From Plasmopara viticola (Eukaryota > Oomycota > Peronosporomycetes > Peronosporales > Peronosporaceae): a stretch of 64,000 bases of DNA. The stretch spans positions 186,001 to 250,000 of the forward strand of contig MBPM02000072.1 of the NCBI GenBank assembly GCA_001695595.3. The letters run 5' to 3'. Position numbers and translations under genes: made by a program. Below are positions 34,432 through 46,578 of the stretch, in pieces (the stretch's first letter is position 1; each line of letters begins with the position of its first letter). The notes under the pieces are model-generated. The model did no database searches. It saw nothing but the letters and a program-made list of their open reading frames with translations, and had not been told where the DNA came from.

Positions 34432-35172
34432 GGTATCATGTGATGGCGTTAGATCTTCGACCTCAACATACGGTCAGCGAAGGTCAAGAACGGCTTTGAC
34501 ATTTACATTGTATCTTCTGTAGAAACGTATCGGGGCTCTTGCTTGGCGACGTAAAAGATCAGAAGATTAGTGCTGGCACAGTGAGTCGCACCGGTCGTAT
34601 ACACTCCTAATAATACATCTAAGGGTAGCAAAAGGTCAATTTAGTAATGAACAGCAAATATGAGTAGCTATTCTCGCTCCTTTCGGCTACATCAAAGTCC
34701 ATTTACGAGTGGAATGAAACCTTAAGAAAGGAGTTTACTCGGCTTAATACTCGTTGCCAGTACGTGACATCTCAGCACACATACTGTGCAGTGTGTACTC
34801 TAGCACAGCACCTGTGTATCTGTCTGTGAATTGTCTGCTATCGACATTAGATATAGATCTCTATTAGTCTAAACAGCATTTGCCATGTAACAGCAATGAG
34901 CATCTAATCCCCAAGCATTATTGTTTCCAACAAACCACGATTTCAAATGTCATATCTAACAACAGTATCACTGGTTGCTCCTTAATAAAAATAGCTTTAG
35001 TGCATCAATTTGCACAGGCGGTAAGTTGTTTAAATAGTACATTCGAGATACTTCTGACGCGTCAGAGTCTACCAAGGCTCAAAATGGATTTCTATACCCA
35101 TGTACATTGCGTGTACGGCCAGCAGTCCACGGTCGATGGATCTTCCTTTAAGAGCTGTCAAGCTATTAAGAG
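34432..35172. other. Intergenic region before the SINE
   Basis: No gene seen. It ends in the left copy of the SINE target-site duplication (35156-35172). Confidence 0.55.
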
Positions 35173-35495
35173 ATTTAAGCTACCGGAACCCACGCGCTAG
35201 GACTAAGCTGTCTCTATCGCGGGATGCTGATAGCAATCCGACCCATCTTGGGACCGGGTTCCGTACCCCTCATTACACTATGGGGCTTTTTCGGTCAGTG
35301 GGGCGTCCCCCCCCCCAACCCTTTTATTACCCAATCGGGCGCGAGTTGGTAGGGCAGTCACACACTCGGGTGTGATTGCTCGTCCACTTTAGTGACCTAT
35401 CTCCGGCTTCCTTAATTCGGATCCTATGGGTATCGAACCAGGTACCTCCCGGTCCTGGGTCGAACGGCTAACCGCTCGAGCCACAGGGTCGGTAG
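35173..35495 (-). mobile_element. tRNA-derived SINE with perfect 17-bp target-site duplication
   Basis: The 323-bp insert is flanked by identical 17-mers TGTCAAGCTATTAAGAG at 35156-35172 and 35496-35512, the mark of LINE-type retroposition. On the minus strand it begins with a tRNA-like head: A box TGGCTCGAGCGG (about 35482-35471) and B box GGTTCGATACC (about 35441-35431). After GATCCGAATTAAGG comes a body unrelated to tRNA, with a run of ten G, and a 3' end GGGTTCCGGTAGC. The copy at 10344-10645 aligns with it end to end. A box and B box are the internal RNA polymerase III promoter. The perfect duplication indicates recent insertion. No long A tail is visible at the 3' end. It encodes no protein; the plus-strand open frame here is incidental. 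Confidence 0.85.
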
Positions 35496-36573
35496 TGTCA
35501 AGCTATTAAGAGCCAACTTCTTATGGTGCATATCAATCCCATTTCTATCAAAAGGACTCTGGTACAGTACTGATGATCAGGATTTTCCTTTCTTCTGAGA
35601 GCGCGGCTTCTGGAAAGGACCTTTCAAAGTCCTTGGTAAAGTTGAACATCCACTTGGTCGACCCTCTTAGGACAATTCCCAGATCATTTATTTATTTTGC
35701 CAATTTCGAATCATCGCATTCTGCTATTCTCGAGGTGACTTCAGTCAGCGTGTGCACGAGGCCATTAAAAAAGCGAGGGATTGTTTATCGAACGCATCGC
35801 GAAAGAGCGAGTCTGTCTGTAACTGCACTTCTTGTAAGAAGCGGTCTAAAGTACTAAAAGCACCTTTGCTACCTGGACTTCGTAATATTAAATGTGAGCT
35901 GATCCAACATTTAGCCTATCCATGATTACAGCCACCTGGACCTGTTTTGATTGTGGTGTACCAATAATTGAGGATGTGATTTCCTTAACATATAACATAA
36001 TCATGAGATCTACGCCATCCTTTACTTTTACCGGTGAGTAAACTTGAAAGTCGGGAACGGTGCTCCTTCGTATATTTCAAAACACAAAACACTCCGGGAA
36101 AGTTGTTCTCGGGTGTTTGCACAACTTTTGGTTGGTAGCGCGATCACCACGCGTACCTAAGCATCCTTAGTTAAGGCCGTGTTGGAAACCACCTCTACGT
36201 CTTCATTCTCTATAATCAAACTCTAGATTTGTAGGTGGAAAGCTAAGTTGTAAAATTAGGCGCTTAATTGGGGCTACCGAAGCCTGTGCTGTCTGGGCCC
36301 TCGAGCAGATATTTTCTCGTAAAAAATGACGTTTTCCACCTGATTGGTACGGAGGAGGGCTGGATAAACAGCCTCTCCCGGCCCATAGAAGCAGACAAGC
36401 CGTCTTAGCCGGACTGCTTGTCTGACAGACGCGGGTAGAGGCTTAAAAGTGGTACATATTGATGCGATATAGCTTCTCTATCGACTTCTTGGACTGAGAT
36501 TTTGACCTCTGGTTGTGCACATTGATTGAGTATTGCCATATTCGGGATGAGACCACCATACCTGGAGATGGAC

Positions 36574-36665
36574 CATAGATAAAAACATCATGCTCATGGA
36601 ATACTTTGGGATGAGGAAACATAGATAAAACTTTTATGCTCATGGAATACTTCGGGATGAGGAGA
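36574..36665. repeat. 46-bp tandem duplication
   Basis: The unit CATAGATAAAA...ATGCTCATGGAATACTT(T/C)GGGATGAGGA is present at 36574-36619 and 36620-36665 with about six differences. Degenerate pieces (GGGATGAG, CCATA) continue on both sides, suggesting a longer decayed array. Confidence 0.8.
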
Positions 36666-37067
36666 CCATTTCCAAGGATACGACTGGATTGAGGAAATCA
36701 TACCCAAAGACAGTATTTAGGGGTGAGAATGCGATACTTTAAATGAGGATCCGGAAACTTAAAACGCCAAGATAATGATGTGGAAAAGGAGACCAAAACT
36801 CCGTTTCTACTCCTCCATCGCCTGCCTCGGTCTTCGTTCCTTCTTGCCGTCGATGCTTTGTTTCAAGGGCACCAAACACTGCAATAAGAGCCTTTGCTCG
36901 CGGCCGCGTCCATTGATTTCAGTCGCATATTGACAATTGCACGTTAATTTGTCTTCATCTGAAAGGCGCATTTTATACTTCTTCGACTGCACAATTTATT
37001 TCGTCCGTCAACTCGATTTCACTTAACGTAAAAATCTCAACACACTCTTGACTGCTACCTCACGCCC

Positions 37068-37370
37068 ATGAATCTGCTGATCATCGCATTGATAGTCGGC
37101 ACATCTTCATTTTTGCCACTAAAAGCGCAGGCTGATTTAAAGGCAGCAGTAAAATTGGAGCAAGTCTCGATGATATCGCTTTCACTGTCGGCGTACTCTA
37201 ATAGAATATCAATAATTAGGACATGTTTGGTAGCACAAAAAACAATCGAACAAACATCAGCATTTGCATCGCCTGCAACTATATTACTACCATCGTCACG
37301 GTCATCGCCTGCAAACCCACTTTTAAGTTTGAATCGTTGCTGGTGTTCCACATCCGTAAAGCAACAGTGA
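37068..37370 (+). CDS. Candidate small secreted protein (weak)
   Basis: 100 residues from an ATG. The first 22 residues look like a signal peptide: a long hydrophobic core LLIIALIVGTSSFLPL and a KAQA-D cleavage-like end. The mature part (about 78 residues) is Ser-rich with three Cys, and has no RXLR, LFLAK or known effector motif. A TTTCACTT initiator-like site lies about 50 nt upstream. The opposite strand is also open over the same stretch (37055-37375), so one frame is probably accidental. It sits in gene-poor DNA, where oomycete effectors often lie, but it may be no gene at all. Confidence 0.22.
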   Translation: MNLLIIALIVGTSSFLPLKAQADLKAAVKLEQVSMISLSLSAYSNRISIIRTCLVAQKTIEQTSAFASPATILLPSSRSSPANPLLSLNRCWCSTSVKQQ

Positions 37371-38202
37371 CACACAACAACTGCTGCAATCTCTTACTCA
37401 ACATATGTCGCTCGTTAAAATTGACAAGCCTTTTCCTACATTTATAATTCTTGAAATATCGCATACATGTCACATTACTCAAGGATGTTTTTGTTAATGG
37501 AGGTGTTTTATGGCTGAGATTCAAATAGTTTAATATTTCGTCTTACATTTGCCCTTCTTCTGATTATACTCTTGGTATATTATTTTTACACATTTACTCG
37601 AAAGATTGCTTATTTTTTCAGCACCGATTCGTTTTTGTGTTTGCCCTAACGCGTAACATAACTATCGTGTTCATCTTGGAACTCGCCTTGTAGAAATCGT
37701 TAAGTATCCGAGTCGTCTTCTGATTGTTGATTGTATACACATCGACAATATGATGCATCTGAATTATGCACTTCAAATAGCCTTTCCTTTCTATTTTTCG
37801 AGCTCGACATATTTAATCCAATCCAGATAATGTCCCGAACCTTTGCAACTTTCGGTATTTGGATTTCCATTTTCTTTTTCCATTCTTTTTCCTATCTAAA
37901 AGAAGACTTTTTTTATATTTGAGCAACATACACAGATAGTAAGCAACATGAGGCCGAGAAGCTTTATCAATACGCATATCACACTATTTGTAGTAGACCA
38001 CTACTGAACGATTCGATTTGAAACCTCACTCTGCTTCTACGCGCAACACGTTTGACGTCACATTCTTTCGTGACTGCATGTCTTCGCTCGACTTGCAGTG
38101 TTGTTCAAAACAATTTTTTATAGTAAATTAGATATCACACTTTGGCTCTTGTTTCCCATGTTGGAGAGAGCAACTTCCTCAACCCAGTTGAGATTTTTTT
38201 TT

Positions 38203-39795
38203 TTATTTTGCCATCGAGCAGTGGCGGCTCAAGCGTGAAGGTGCATGAAGCTTTCCGTATGAACTCGAATGCAACGGATTCACAGCGAGCGACGGTCGAA
38301 AGTATTTCGAGCTATCCCAAGTATACGAGCTCAGAGTCTCGCCTACCGAGACACGACCACTTGATCGATTGGTTTGATTGTCGTCGCCAATTGGCCTTTT
38401 CTCGTAAGCTGCTGGCTTTTTATAAAATTTGCTCACACCCGAGCCACGCTTGAAGCTTTTAGTATGGGAGCCACGCACGTTTGGTATCCATGACGAGTGC
38501 TCTATACTGCTTTCAGACACATTGGAGGGGTCTTCAGCGAGCAACAACGACCGAGAATAGTGTAGCGAAATCTTGCTCTGCCGCGATTCCACAGCACGAA
38601 GACTCATGACACAGCGCACGCAAAACTTGGTCCGCCAAATGGCAGTGGATTTCGTTCCGTACGCATCAAGCACGCCACGAGTGACGTTACAGGTCTTGCA
38701 AATAACGTCGCCGCATAGTCGGCAATGATGCCTCCGGCGGTGCATGAAGTGAAATTTACGACTGCAAATCCCGCACGACAAACAGCTTTTGTCGGGAAGC
38801 CAGTGTTGATAGGGCACGAGTGGCTGCTTTGCAATATTGCGCGAGTCAATGACGAGTAAGAGATCATTCAATCGCGCCATGTTCGTTCGGTAGTGGGCAT
38901 GTTCAATGATGGAGGGCTCGTTCGTATCCGTGGCACCCATCACAAACAAGTCGGACGTCCCTTTGGTTGTAGCGGACGGACCCACAAGCAGCGTGCGCTT
39001 CATTCGCACACGCGTGAGCTTCATCGACTTTGAGAAGTCTGGGCATTCAGGCACCTCAATTGACGCCGTCGCGACAAACCCAATCTCTTGTCCATTCAAA
39101 TTGGTCGTGTAGCCCACCATTTCGACATAGCAGACGTCACGCTTGCATCCAAAATGGTTTTCAACGAGCCATTTGATGCCCAAAAAGCTGTCTTTTGTCG
39201 CGCGTAGCGTGTGCAACACGGCACCGTCAACCACATCCGGGCACAGCAGCTTTTGGTGCTTGACAAAGTCGGTCGTGTTGGAGGTAGAATGAACGTCGAC
39301 GATATCGCGATAGTGTCCTTGAACGCGTCCGACGATACGGTAAGATTGAAGCGGTAAATGGGGATCGCGAGATCCAGTCAAGGTGCTGATCGTGCGACGA
39401 GAGGGCGCTAAGCGTTTGCAAAGCCTTGGGGTGCTGCTTCGATTGTTCGTGGCAAACGTGTTTGATCCCGCGTGGCATGACTCATCTACACGGCCTGTCG
39501 TTGCACGCGTATTCCGTGGCAGGGTCGTTGCCCACGATGAAGTCGAGCTACACAAGTCAATTCCTCGGAGTTTGTACGTCTTGAGTTGACCCAGTGAGCC
39601 CACAAAGCGCCAATGCGGGTCGAGATGCGTGGGATCGATCGCGAGTTGCGCAAAGATTGCGTCCTGCACTTGCTGTTTCATCATTAATTCGAGTTGGTTT
39701 TCTTGCGAGGCCGTTAGCGACACGGGGGCGAAGACTCTTGCGGTGGAAGACATGGGATCGTTGCACGGAGCACCAAACTTTAAGAGTGAGCTCAT
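38203..39795 (-). CDS. FYVE zinc-finger protein with START-like N-terminal region
   Basis: 530 residues from ATG 39795; the frame is open 33 codons further but has no ATG there. The N-terminal 330 residues have the layout of the START-like (lipid-binding) region common in oomycete FYVE proteins: an LTASQENQLELMMKQQVQ start, SYRIVGRVQGHYRDIVDV and WLVENHFGCKRDVCYVEMVG. A FYVE finger follows (about 343-425): WLPDKSC, CGICSRKF, the core RRRHHCRLCGD, CKTC and CVRC. The WxxD and R(R/K)HHCRxCG motifs are those that bind phosphatidylinositol 3-phosphate on endosomes. The C-terminal 100 residues are Ser/Arg-rich and unstructured. Oomycetes have very many such proteins. It probably carries or senses lipid at endosomal membranes. 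Confidence 0.87.
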   Translation of the reverse strand: MSSLLKFGAPCNDPMSSTARVFAPVSLTASQENQLELMMKQQVQDAIFAQLAIDPTHLDPHWRFVGSLGQLKTYKLRGIDLCSSTSSWATTLPRNTRATTGRVDESCHAGSNTFATNNRSSTPRLCKRLAPSRRTISTLTGSRDPHLPLQSYRIVGRVQGHYRDIVDVHSTSNTTDFVKHQKLLCPDVVDGAVLHTLRATKDSFLGIKWLVENHFGCKRDVCYVEMVGYTTNLNGQEIGFVATASIEVPECPDFSKSMKLTRVRMKRTLLVGPSATTKGTSDLFVMGATDTNEPSIIEHAHYRTNMARLNDLLLVIDSRNIAKQPLVPYQHWLPDKSCLSCGICSRKFHFMHRRRHHCRLCGDVICKTCNVTRGVLDAYGTKSTAIWRTKFCVRCVMSLRAVESRQSKISLHYSRSLLLAEDPSNVSESSIEHSSWIPNVRGSHTKSFKRGSGVSKFYKKPAAYEKRPIGDDNQTNRSSGRVSVGETLSSYTWDSSKYFRPSLAVNPLHSSSYGKLHAPSRLSRHCSMAK

Positions 39796-42779
39796 TGGGC
39801 GCGTCCCGTTACGGCACTCTTGAACCCCTTGTACTCGTGCTGCGACAGCCCTGCAACCGGTATGGTGGAACAAATGGCGCGATATTGCGTACACGCCACA
39901 TGTTTTAAAGTCATTGTGAGCTTAGCAATGTAATTTTACCTCAAGACCCTTTTGAATGAGTCGGTTCGTCGGATCAGGTCAAGTGTGCAAAAACAAAAGA
40001 ACTTGCCGCCTATGACCTTGTGCACAACGCTTGCGCATGCAAATAGTAGCGGTAAAAAGAAAACTACAAAGTGGCTCTATCACGTAAAGTAAACGGAACC
40101 GCTGCCATATATGAAGGTTCTACATGGTAGCGATACTTTCCGACCTAAGAGAGCATTTATTTTTAACGAACGGACAAGCTCATATTGGTACAGAAGGCGG
40201 GTGGGCCTTGGTCGTCTAGTGCCAGCAGTAATGCGATTACTATGTGTGTTATTAGCTAATCAAACAAATCGGGTAGGAGGAGACCATCATCTAGGTTAAA
40301 ATTGCTGACATAATCTTTGGGACATTGCGTATGACATGGATGATCCACAGTCAGCGGTGACAGCTGTTGAGTCGCAGCCGCCAAAAAAGGTTTACGGCAA
40401 CACATGTCGAGGTTCACGTAGTTATTCTTCCCTTTGTCCGAAAAACCCCTTCTTGCCCTTTTTTTCGTGCTGTACAATACTAAGTGCCGATTTTAATCGA
40501 TACAAAATCAGTAGAAGCGACCACGAACTCGTTAAGAGGATCACATTGTCGTGTCGCGAAAGAACCTAATGTAGAATGATGGCCAATTCTTCAGACTCTT
40601 TGGCTTTGAAATAATAGCTGCAGTACGTTTCATATACGGTGCCCGTATACGATGGTAATATATCACGAGATGGTTACTTGCTCTACGTGCGAATGCATAC
40701 AATAACTTTAAGCTGATGCGTGCTATATAGCACCCGAGCTGCGATTACACTAACTTTTTACAGAGAATACAACTGTAAAGCGATTATTGTCAAAAATAAA
40801 CATTTTAGCTGTACATGCGAAGCTTAATTACGATACGCATTCTCCATATAGCACGTATGTAATGAATATCCACCACAGATACATGTATCTGGGCAATATT
40901 GTGATTCGCTGTCTTTAAACTTTATACTTACTAATATGGTAACAGCACCAATCAGCGCAAAATTTATTATTGTGACAGAGCGGGTACGACAGGTCTCGAT
41001 AAAGATGACATACGTGGTGGCTGACAAAGAAGACGTACTTTTTCTCACTAAGTCGTGCTACGAAGAGAGTGCGTGAACTAAAATGTGAGTTAAAGAAGAA
41101 ACGATATCAAGAAAATAGGATCCTCTTGACATTCTTTTTCGTAAACTGTTTCTTCCACAGCGAGCGCCGTGGTGCAATTTTTCCGTTACAAGGAGCTACC
41201 AAAGTATGTTGGCTTCTGGTGCACGAGAGCTGGTCAGACCGAAAAAAGCATATGTATCCTGTGCGAGTGAACTAGTGCTTAAACAGAACTATAAGTAGGA
41301 TGTGTAAATGAACAGTCTCTATTCGGCAAACGTCGATCCGAGGACATTTTACGGTTATGTACGCGAAGATTAAATTTCTTCTTCCCCGCTTCCTCTGATT
41401 AAGGTGTAGTACGACTACGTCACATCAACTAACATGCAGAATTACCCGAGCTCTGCATGCCACATTAAAGATGCGGATGGTTAACATTATATTTCTGTAT
41501 CAAGCAATATTACAATCGAATTGCGAAAATGCCGTTTTGCAAGCCTTGACATATTAAGTAAGCAATGTCGAACATATTGACGAGCCAGGCCCAGTGTCCG
41601 TCTCGATTGAGCTTCTACCGTAAGCAAAAATGGCCTCGTGATTTACCTAGCTCTGCTGGAAGCAAAACGGGTGAACTAAGTGTCTTTGGTTCCCAATAAA
41701 ATTCATATCTCGTGAAACTTAAGCCACGTCAAGCCCAAAATGAAGCCCTTCCTCAAGACAAAGCAGCGGACGACGCTATTAAATCCAAGAAGCTTCAAAT
41801 CTTGTTCGACGAATTTCTTCTCGATTCGATCGCAAAGTTAATTATGACAATGTCGCATTGGTGTACTCGTAGATCGTTGGCATATGACTAACTAAATTTG
41901 ATAGTACGTAATTATTAACAGCCTCGGAATTGACGAAATCAGGTCATAATCTTACACTAACTTTTACTGCTGTCTGAATCACCAGTAAGCCAGGCTTGCA
42001 AGCACGTGTTATAAAGGAAGTGTGGTAGATTGATTGGCACTTGCCGATTGCTATCGTTTCTCCGCGCTATGAGCTGAATTCGACTCTCAAAAGTGCAATC
42101 TTTTTCAGTCCCGTGCAGACAACATGGAAGGTGGTCGCCCACGGTCTTTGATATGCAATGCGCATCGATTTTGTTGTGCGATTATTCGGAAAGCATTGCA
42201 CATTACAGCGCTGGACGGATTTTTTTGCGAACAAAAGATCTTGGCTTGACCTAAATCCAAAGTCTTCTTTGCGCGGACACTTTGCCCGCGTGTGCTTGGG
42301 AATGACCACAAAAGCTTCCGGAAGAAACTATAGTATTTTCGTTCAATCTGGACATCGCTCTTCACAACCGTGCTCATGGCTCAAAACTGATAACACTTAT
42401 CTTTTCACGCCTGCCATGAAAAGACTAAGTGTGTTAAATGCATAGAATTTAGGCCTTCCGCTACATTAGTCCGACACGAATTTCTGAATACATGTAGGAA
42501 AAGCGCTTCTCATTGCGTAGATGAAAACAACAAGCACATGGCAAAGGCGACTTTATAGTTTTGTCGTGGGCACGGGCGTTATTGATAGGATCCACTGCCA
42601 CGGCAGTCATGGTTCTGCAAAGCCGAATTCCCTAATGCCCAAATATTTGTACCAAATGATCATCAGAAATGGGTTTTTGTTTGGCAAACGTGGCGCACCC
42701 AATTACCGCTTTGATTTATGGCTATGTATTGCAATCGTAATAATTGTACAAGGCTGATCGCAAGGTAAATAAAAAAGGC
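39796..42779. other. Intergenic region, 3 kb
   Basis: No supportable gene. Overlapping open frames on both strands around 42067-42445 have no motif. Confidence 0.6.
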
Positions 42780-45700
42780 TTAGCTATAGACTGCTACACG
42801 TATTTGCATGGCAACAATGGCGCTAGCATATAACAAGCAGAGCAAAATCATATAAATCCGCTCCGACTCGCGCACTTCCGTTGGTGAGCGCGAAAAGCAA
42901 AGATTTGCATAAGATGCGCCATAAATCATCGCACTCACATGACACTGGATCCAGTAGACCCAAATGCGAAGAGCATACGAGCTCAAGACATCACAGATCG
43001 CGGCCAATACAACGTACTGCCGACGAAGTGGCTCAATTTCACAATGCAATCGTTTCCAATGGCGCGTAGCTCGAGGAAACGCACCGGGCACGGCTAGCCA
43101 CGTACACAAGCAGGTAAACACAAGCTTCAGTCCACACGCGTGTAGAAAAGAAAGACCTGCCGAAATTTTCGCAAAGAAAAAGAGCAGCACATACGGCCAG
43201 ATCGCCAAGTCGTACAGGTAGTCACTCCAGTGATAAGTAGTAAGCGACAGTGTGTCAACCGAAAGAAGTTTAGGAAACGAAACCTGGACTCCATTGCATG
43301 GTGAAATTCGCGTACTGCGCCGTTTTCGACAGACACTCTCACGAGGTTCAGTAGAACTAGTAGTCCACTCTAAATTCGCAGCCAAAGGCACTAAACTCGA
43401 GTCGGCCACTTTTTTTTCGTCTTGATCACGAAAAAACTTGTCGACAATGGGTCGAAGCCACGTATAAAACCCACTTGGGTCATTCGTTATCCGACAAATG
43501 TGTTCATTCCCCGCACTTGCGCGTGAAGTCTTTTGGTCACGTTCGATCTTTTCAGCCTCTTTGCGGATCAAATAGAGCAAAATTCCTGCCATCTTTTTGA
43601 TTCCAAAATTCAGCATTGCTTTTGGGATTGCACACTTGGGATCAATGTTCACAACGATACACGTACGAGCTTGCATGCGTGTAAGTGGTTCGATCAGTGC
43701 CCGAAATCCTTTAATCTCCATGCGTCCTGCATTCCACCCTTGCAACGTTGGGACAGGAACCGAGCTCGTGATTGTCGACGGATCCACGGATCCTCCTAAT
43801 AAGAGCAAACAACGGTGTTCATAGACAGCATTGATACCAAATGCTCGAATGATTGCATCCCGTTGTAAAAAAGGAGATGAGATGGCCAAGTACGCTGCAA
43901 GTTCCACGTGACCCATTTCCTGTAGCAAGAGCGATTGAGAGCAAAATGGAATCCACACGCTGTAGAGATCGACTTCACGAATGACAGAGATTGTATTAAA
44001 GATATCCACACCGTCCACGAGCCCTTCCAGCTTGATCCAGATGGAACCATCTTCGTCTGGTTTCCACGACGTGGTGACTCCAAGCATTGTCTGGCCAAAT
44101 TGCCAGTCGTCAGCTTCGTTTGATTCGTTGAATTCCTTGAGCGCTTTCACACCGTGATCACGTCGGTCTTTAATATGAACAATCAACTCCTCGTCATCAC
44201 GCATGGCTCGCCTGACTCGCGTGGCACCAATGCCCTCAGCATCCACTAGAAACGCTTCAAGTCGATCAATTAAAGCCGCAGCCGAAAAAATTCGCTCTGT
44301 GGCTTTAAGCTTTGACACTTGATGCCACACCCAATCGATGTTATTGGATGTGACCGTCACTTTGAAATAGTCAATCAAATCACTGTCTTCTGGATTGGCA
44401 TTAAAAGGTTGCTTTGCTTGAGTGTCACAACTTGAATCGCCGAGTGTGTCCCTTTCGTATGCCCACTCTTGAGACAAAGTTGGGCTCTTGGTTGCTAACA
44501 TACCCGCATCAGCCGCTCGATGCTTCTTTCGAAAAATGCCTGGGAATCGTTTGGAAAGTTGATGTCTACCTTTTGAATTTCGCTGCTTGTTTCCTACAAT
44601 CGACATTGCAGCTTTAAAAGTAACACTGCAAACGTCATCAGGACGCTGCAATAACGTCGCAATCTCCGCAAATGGCATGTCTAGAACAAATGAGTCATTG
44701 ATTTCGTACACCAAGTAGCCAGCAGGTACCAAAACTCGTTCCATGTCAGTGAGCACAGAAGTAGCAAGCGTTGATGTTGGTGTCGGATCGGACAATAATA
44801 ATGCTGAAGTACTCACCGCCAGCTTTGCGGTAGGAGACGTAGCAGCTTGAGCAACAAAATCGCGTTGTAGCACTGCACTTACTGCTGCGTCTTCGTCAAG
44901 CGGACGGAGCGAACTGAGCAACTCATTATCTCGAGAGATAAGACACTGTAGGACATTTTGGGGTTTGTGAAAGCGACGATAGTCAAAAAAAGCTTCACGA
45001 TCCGGGTGGCTAAAGCCCAAGGTCAGTGGTCGTTTTGCTCGCTGGATCTCACTGAGAATATTGGTTAGTTTAAAATCGCTCACAGAGACTCCATTGACTG
45101 ACGTCACGAGAAATCCAGGTTCAATGCTTTGTTTACTACCTGCCGCTTCACTGCTTTTTTCGCAGAAGGCCACAGTGATTTTGTTTGAATAAAGATCTGT
45201 TTCCAAGTGCAAACCAATCTTTTGCTTGCGAAACTTTACGACAAAGTCATCATCCAATGGCATCAAGACTCCGTCTTTGTCAAGAGGTGCCGTCGGTGCT
45301 GATGCTACAGAGCTCACTCGAGAACAATCCGATCTTGACAATGAAGCTATCGAAAATTGAGACTCAAAATTGTGGACGGATGAAGAAGAGTGCAGGTGAT
45401 CGCCATAATCCGAGATCATCGAGTGGCGAAAAGAAGAAGGTCCGGAACTCTGTGGTGTCGGCACTTCACTGCACGGTGCGTCTTGATTATCTATTATCAC
45501 ACTGCGGCGGCCTTCCATTTCTTTTACGCTGATCTGATCAAGAGCCTTGCTGTTAGTACGTCGACAGAACAACCCTTTTGAAGGTTGTCGCACTGGCTTT
45601 CGTGCTTCGGTCACAAAAGCCCGAATAGCATTCTTCTTGTCGGTACAATTCATACTTTCCGACACGGAAGGTGTAGCTTCAGCTGATACCAGACTGCGAT

Positions 45701-46541
45701 GGCGCACAACTTGAGACGGCATACTTCCGTCTCCGTCAGCGTTGATCGTTTCAAAGTAGTCTGCGTATCCTTTGCACGCCTTTTGCAGTTTTGTCATCCA
45801 CGATGGTATCATCGTATACAACAACATATTAATGACGTAGTTGGGAAGACTAAAGTTCGTATCGTCTTCGTATTCGAAATGAAAGTCACACGAATCATGC
45901 GAGCTAGACACATTGCGGATACACAACCGTAATCGACACGTTTCGACTCTGACACGAGTGTTGTTCACTGGTGCATCCGCATGATGCGCCCCTTGATAAA
46001 GTACTACAAACGCATTTTGAGTCGGATAGAATTTGACACGACGTCGGTAGACGTAATCACGATTGGATAATGGCCACGGAAGCGTGAGAGCAAAGTACAT
46101 GACGTCACTCACGTGTTGATGTTCGACCACGTGCACATCGTCCACGTTATTGTCCCAAGACTTGCGGTACCGAATATCCATGATTGTATTGAACAGTGTG
46201 TCCGCTGAGAAGGGTAACCAGCCTTTTGTGTAGTATATGGGCAAGCTCGAGCCTTCTTGGGTCGGTCGAAAAATCTCAACATCCTTTTCACTGTATATGG
46301 GTTCCTCCAAGTTGGCCCACACGGCGTTTTCACCCATATCCACGGCATCTAGAAACAAGACATTCATTTATTGTCACAACACAATACCAAGAAATTCACT
46401 ATTAAGGTCGTAGATCGTACCATCGAGTTCAGAGTCGCTGAACTCGGGGTCGGAACACCGATGCGTAAGCGACGGGCGTTTACCTGATGCCGCCGCTCGT
46501 GAGTTGCTACGCGCTGGTTTTGGGGACTCGAACGAGCTCAT
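42780..46541 (-). CDS. START-PDZ-START protein with C-terminal membrane segments
   Basis: Two exons, 46541-46484 and 46348-42780, give 1208 residues. The 135-nt intron (GTAAAC...TCTAG) splits an Asp codon in phase 1. The first exon codes 19 residues (MSSFESPKPAR...). An initiator 29 nt before ATG 46541 supports this model over the in-frame ATG at 46367, which lies within the intron. Domains in order: START-like lipid-binding fold (about 30-225; WDNNVDD, LPWPLSNRDYVYRR), a Ser-rich linker, a PDZ-like domain (about 385-470; IEPGFLVTSVNGVSV), a second partial PDZ-like unit (about 555-600; AGYLVYEINDSF), a second START-like domain (about 675-985) and three or four transmembrane helices (about 1065-1205). 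Two lipid-binding domains on a membrane anchor suggest transfer of lipid at membrane contacts. The arrangement is unusual; function is inferred. Confidence 0.85.
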
Positions 46542-46563
46542 AAGGTGAAAGAATTGTCGCGTA

Positions 46564-46578
46564 GAAATGCAATGAAAA
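46564..46578 (-). promoter_or_regulatory. Core promoter of the START-PDZ-START gene
   Basis: TTTTCATTGCATTTC on the minus strand combines a TCATTGC initiator (46575-46569) with a CATTTC flank. The gene's first ATG follows about 25 nt later. The divergent gene B starts at 46809 on the other strand. Confidence 0.6.

Larger units (their letters stand above)
35513..38202. other. Intergenic region, 2.7 kb
   Basis: AT-rich. Holds a 46-bp tandem duplication (36574-36665) and one weak candidate for a small secreted protein (37068-37370). Nothing else is supportable. Confidence 0.55.

Noticed and set aside
35425..35495. tRNA gene on the minus strand
   Set aside because: A and B boxes are present, but the arms do not close into a proper cloverleaf and the segment is the head of a SINE with a target-site duplication.
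37055..37375. Minus-strand gene opposite the candidate secreted protein
   Set aside because: No start context and no motif; at most one strand is coding.
46349..46367. ATG at 46367 as the start of the START-PDZ-START protein
   Set aside because: It lies inside a good intron; the upstream exon has an ATG, matched phase and an initiator.
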